35,654 nt of DNA from Acidobacteriota bacterium (GTDB lineage: Bacteria > Acidobacteriota > Terriglobia > Acidiferrales > UBA7541), in assembly GCA_003223255.1 (NCBI GenBank), contig QHYJ01000194.1, positions 1 through 35,654 of the forward strand, read 5' to 3'. Below the pieces are notes generated by a model. It searched no databases. It saw only the letters and a list, made by a program, of their open reading frames with translations, and was not told where the DNA came from. Shown piece after piece: positions 33,351 to 35,654 of the stretch. Numbering within the stretch: position 1 is the first letter of the stretch; each line of letters begins with the position of its first letter. The position numbers were made by a program, and so were the translations under genes.

Positions 33351-35420
33351 ATGAGCGTGAAGCAGCCTAGCCTGCGCAGTCTGACCGCGTGGTATGTCGT
33401 CGGAGCCATGGTTCTAGGGACGATTTTCGGAGGCGCGGCGCTGCCCGAAGCCCGCGCAAAACAGCAGGACTTGACAGACCAGGAAAAGGACAAGAAGGAC
33501 GAAAAAAAGGACGAGAAAAAAGACGAGAAGAAATTGTCCCTCAAGCCCGACCGCAAGATCGAGTTCACCACCGATGAAGGCACCTGGCTCTCCCTCGACG
33601 CCTCTCCCGACGGCAAGACCATCGTCTTCGAACTCGTCGGCGACATCTACACCCTGCCCATCGAGGGCGGCGAAGCCAAGCTCATCGACGGCGGCATGGC
33701 TTTCGACAGCCAGCCCAAATTTTCGCCCGACGGCAAATGGATTGCTTTTCTCTCCGACCGCGATGGCAGCGAAAACGTCTGGATCATGCACCCGGACGGC
33801 ACCGAGCCCAAGCAAATTTCCAAAGAAGCCGGCGCGGAATTTGCCTCGCCCAACTGGACCCCCGACGGTCAATACGTCCTGGTGTCCAAAGCTGCGTTCG
33901 GCATCAACACCTTTGAAATTTGGATGTATCACATCCAGGGCGGCTCCGGCGTGCAGGTCAGCAAAGCCAAGCCCGCTCCCACCGTGCGCCGCCGCGAGCA
34001 ACTCAACAACCTCGGGGTCTCCGCCTCGGCCGACGGAAAGTATCTCTACTACGCGCATCGCGTCGGCGGCTTCACCTACGAAGCGCAGTTCCCCCTCTGG
34101 CAAGTGGCGCGGCGCGACCGCAAGACCGGCGACGAAGACATTTTGATCAACCAGCTTGCCAGCAGCATGCGCCCCGTGCTTTCGCCCGATGGCACTTCGT
34201 TGCTCTACGTCACGCGTCACGAAGCCGAGAGCGGCCTCCGCCTGCGCAATCTGCAAACCGGCGAAGACCGCTGGGTGAAATATCCCATCACCCGCGACGA
34301 TCAGGAATCCCGCTTCACCCGCGATCTTTTTCCCGGCTACGCGTTTCTCCCCGGCGGCAAAGAAATCGTCTACAACAATGACGGAAAAATCTATCGCCTC
34401 GATATCGCCACCGGCGCCGAAAGGCTGATTCCTTTCACCGCCAAAGTTTCCCAGGACCTGGGTCCCAAGCTCGACTTCCCGCAAAAAGTGGAAGAGGGTC
34501 CGGTGAAGGTGCGCCTCATCCAGGATCCCGTCGAATCTCCCGACGGCAAGCGCCTGGCCTTCTCCGCGCTCACGCATCTTTACGTCATGGACATTCCCGG
34601 TGGCAAGCCGCAGCGCCTCACCACCGGCAACGCCAAAGAGTTTCAGCCCACTTGGTCCCCCGAGGGCAAATCGATCGCCTACGTGACTTGGTCTGCAGGC
34701 GGCGGACAAATCTGCAAAGTGCCTTCGACCGGGGGCACTCCCAAGCAACTCACGCAAACCTCCGCCTTCTACAGCGATCCCGCGTGGTCACCGCATGACG
34801 ACCGCATCGTGGCGCTGCGCGGCAGCGCCTACGACCGCGACAACAGCACCTTTGATTTCGGCATCGCCGGCAGCCCCGACCTCATCTGGATTCCCGCCGA
34901 CGGCGGTACCGCCACTCTCATCCTCCCTGCGCGCGGTGCCGGCAAACCGCATTTCACTCATGAAAAAGATCGCATCTATCTCTACACGCGCGGCGGCTTG
35001 ATTTCACTGCGCTACGACGGCACCGACCGCCGCACGCACCTGCAAGTGAAGTCGCCGCCGCTGGGCTTTTCCGATGAGCCCGACCCCGCCGACGATGTGC
35101 TCGCCAGCCCCGACGGAAACTGGGTGCTGGCGCACATCATGAATCAGCTCTACGTCACGGCCATGCCCGTGGTTGGCGGCGAAGCGCCCACCATCATGAT
35201 TAACGCCGGCTCCGTTCCAGTGAAGAAAATCACCGACATTGGCGCCGACTATTTTGCGTGGGCGGACGACGGCAAGACCATCACCTGGGCCGTTGGCCCG
35301 AGCTTCTTCCGCCAGCCGCTCTCCGCCATCTCTTTCGAGCCGCCGAAGGAAGAAAAAAAGGAAGGCGAGAAGAAGGACGATGCCAACCGGAAAAATTCAA
35401 AGAACAGGAAAAATCCGTAG
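33351..35420 (+). CDS. PD40 (TolB-like) propeller part of a secreted amidohydrolase, frame-interrupted
   Basis: Exported beta-propeller, 689 aa from the ATG at 33351 (AGGAGA 6 nt upstream). The signal peptide ends near EARA-K. A Lys/Glu/Asp low-complexity run with repeated KDEK follows, then about eight PD40/WD40-type blades, each with an SPDGK-like motif (ASPDGKTIVF, SPDGKWIAFLSDRDG, SPDGTSLLYV, SPDGKRLAFS, SPEGKSIAYV and others). The reading frame ends at 35420 in a Lys/Asn-rich tail. In the -1 frame, the amidohydrolase N-terminus begins without a gap, so the two are parts of one larger (over 1000 aa) protein in this family. One extra A in the run at 35391-35395 would restore the frame. Function: probably peptide or amide hydrolysis outside the cytosol. 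Confidence 0.88.
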   Translation: MSVKQPSLRSLTAWYVVGAMVLGTIFGGAALPEARAKQQDLTDQEKDKKDEKKDEKKDEKKLSLKPDRKIEFTTDEGTWLSLDASPDGKTIVFELVGDIYTLPIEGGEAKLIDGGMAFDSQPKFSPDGKWIAFLSDRDGSENVWIMHPDGTEPKQISKEAGAEFASPNWTPDGQYVLVSKAAFGINTFEIWMYHIQGGSGVQVSKAKPAPTVRRREQLNNLGVSASADGKYLYYAHRVGGFTYEAQFPLWQVARRDRKTGDEDILINQLASSMRPVLSPDGTSLLYVTRHEAESGLRLRNLQTGEDRWVKYPITRDDQESRFTRDLFPGYAFLPGGKEIVYNNDGKIYRLDIATGAERLIPFTAKVSQDLGPKLDFPQKVEEGPVKVRLIQDPVESPDGKRLAFSALTHLYVMDIPGGKPQRLTTGNAKEFQPTWSPEGKSIAYVTWSAGGGQICKVPSTGGTPKQLTQTSAFYSDPAWSPHDDRIVALRGSAYDRDNSTFDFGIAGSPDLIWIPADGGTATLILPARGAGKPHFTHEKDRIYLYTRGGLISLRYDGTDRRTHLQVKSPPLGFSDEPDPADDVLASPDGNWVLAHIMNQLYVTAMPVVGGEAPTIMINAGSVPVKKITDIGADYFAWADDGKTITWAVGPSFFRQPLSAISFEPPKEEKKEGEKKDDANRKNSKNRKNP

Positions 35421-35654
35421 AAGAATTTCCCGTCGACCTCGAATTTCCGCGCAAGATCCTCAAGGGCACCATAGTCCTTCGCGGCGCCACCGTCATCACC
35501 ATGAAGGGCGATGAAGTCCTGAAAAACGCCGACATCGTCGTCGAGAACAACCGCCTCAAGAGCGTCAGCGCGCGCGGCAGCATCCCAGCAGGCGCGAAAG
35601 TCTTCGACGTCAGCGGCAAAACCATCACGCCCGGCTTCGTCGACACCCACGCGC
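35396..35654 (+). CDS. Amidohydrolase domain of the same gene, N-terminal part (cut by window end)
   Basis: The -1 frame from about 35396 reads FKEQEKSVEEFPVDLEF, then GTIVLRGATVITMKGDEV and DIVVENNRLKSV, then GKTITPGFVDTHA at the window edge. This is the usual start of a metal-dependent amidohydrolase (imidazolonepropionase-like group): the beta-sandwich flank followed by the first metal-binding H-x-H, of which only the first His lies inside the window. There is no start codon with a ribosome-binding site, so it is best read as the continuation of the PD40 gene after a frame disruption. The catalytic domain itself lies beyond the window. Confidence 0.8.

Noticed and set aside
33414-34757. 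447-codon open frame antisense to the PD40 gene
   Set aside because: Shadow of a GC-rich coding region; the product lacks recognisable motifs, while the sense frame has clear propeller repeats.
35385-35400. Programmed -1 frameshifting in the PD40-amidohydrolase
   Set aside because: The A5 run is not a standard slippery heptamer in the zero frame. A one-base indel is simpler.
1-35654. CRISPR array, tRNA or rRNA genes
   Set aside because: No regularly spaced repeats, and no cloverleaf or ribosomal RNA signature, were recognised by eye on either strand.

Overview
The window looks like a chromosomal segment of an Acidobacteriota bacterium, probably from soil or sediment. This is an inference from gene content, without any marker-gene comparison. 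The clues are an orphan permease of the Acidobacteria-expanded ADOP type (MacB/FtsX-like), a large secreted Asp-box/VPS10-like propeller followed by a PD40 propeller-amidohydrolase, an actinobacterial-style HspR heat-shock circuit in a diderm (LptD is present), PilZ proteins, and high GC. I see no tRNA, rRNA, CRISPR array, prophage or intact mobile element; the only mobile-element trace is an IS630-type transposase tail.

Layout. 1-5341: 3' end of an unknown gene, an M23 peptidase (minus), thiL (plus), and a decayed ADOP permease whose end is replaced by the IS630 remnant. 5342-10465: PBP1A (minus), a small membrane protein (plus), and a tight minus-strand operon encoding a DsbA-like protein, a MauE/DoxX-like membrane protein, a small exported protein and an FmdE-family protein. 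10466-14872: the heat-shock locus dnaK-dnaJ-hspR, with a strong sigma70-type promoter overlapped by a HAIR-like HspR operator. 14873-19242: a DnaC/IstB-like ATPase, a short HEAT-like protein, ribosomal protein S1 split by a frameshift, an HU/IHF-type protein and a HIT hydrolase. 19369-23590: acyl-CoA dehydrogenase, a UvrC-like protein lacking the GIY-YIG signature residues and coupled to an aldo/keto reductase, and an alpha/beta hydrolase. 23670-29484: two divergent PilZ genes, a small unknown gene, an MGDG-synthase/MurG-like glycosyltransferase, a HAD hydrolase and lptD. 29694-35654: the secreted propeller protein and the PD40-amidohydrolase, the latter frameshifted and cut by the window end.

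How it works together. The clearest functional unit is the chaperone locus: DnaK and a type I DnaJ are encoded with their likely repressor HspR, and a candidate HspR operator lies on the dnaK promoter. grpE is absent here and must lie elsewhere. The DsbA/MauE-like pair suggests an envelope thiol-redox unit. M23, PBP1A, the glycosyltransferase and LptD are envelope-assembly genes scattered through the window rather than one operon.

Caution. Three long genes (permease, S1, PD40-amidohydrolase) are each broken by a frame disruption. The permease is plausibly a true pseudogene. S1 and the amidohydrolase could instead reflect sequence or assembly error. Stretches over 300 bp without a gene are 10466-10892 (dnaK regulatory region) and 33018-33350 (short repeats and palindromes only).
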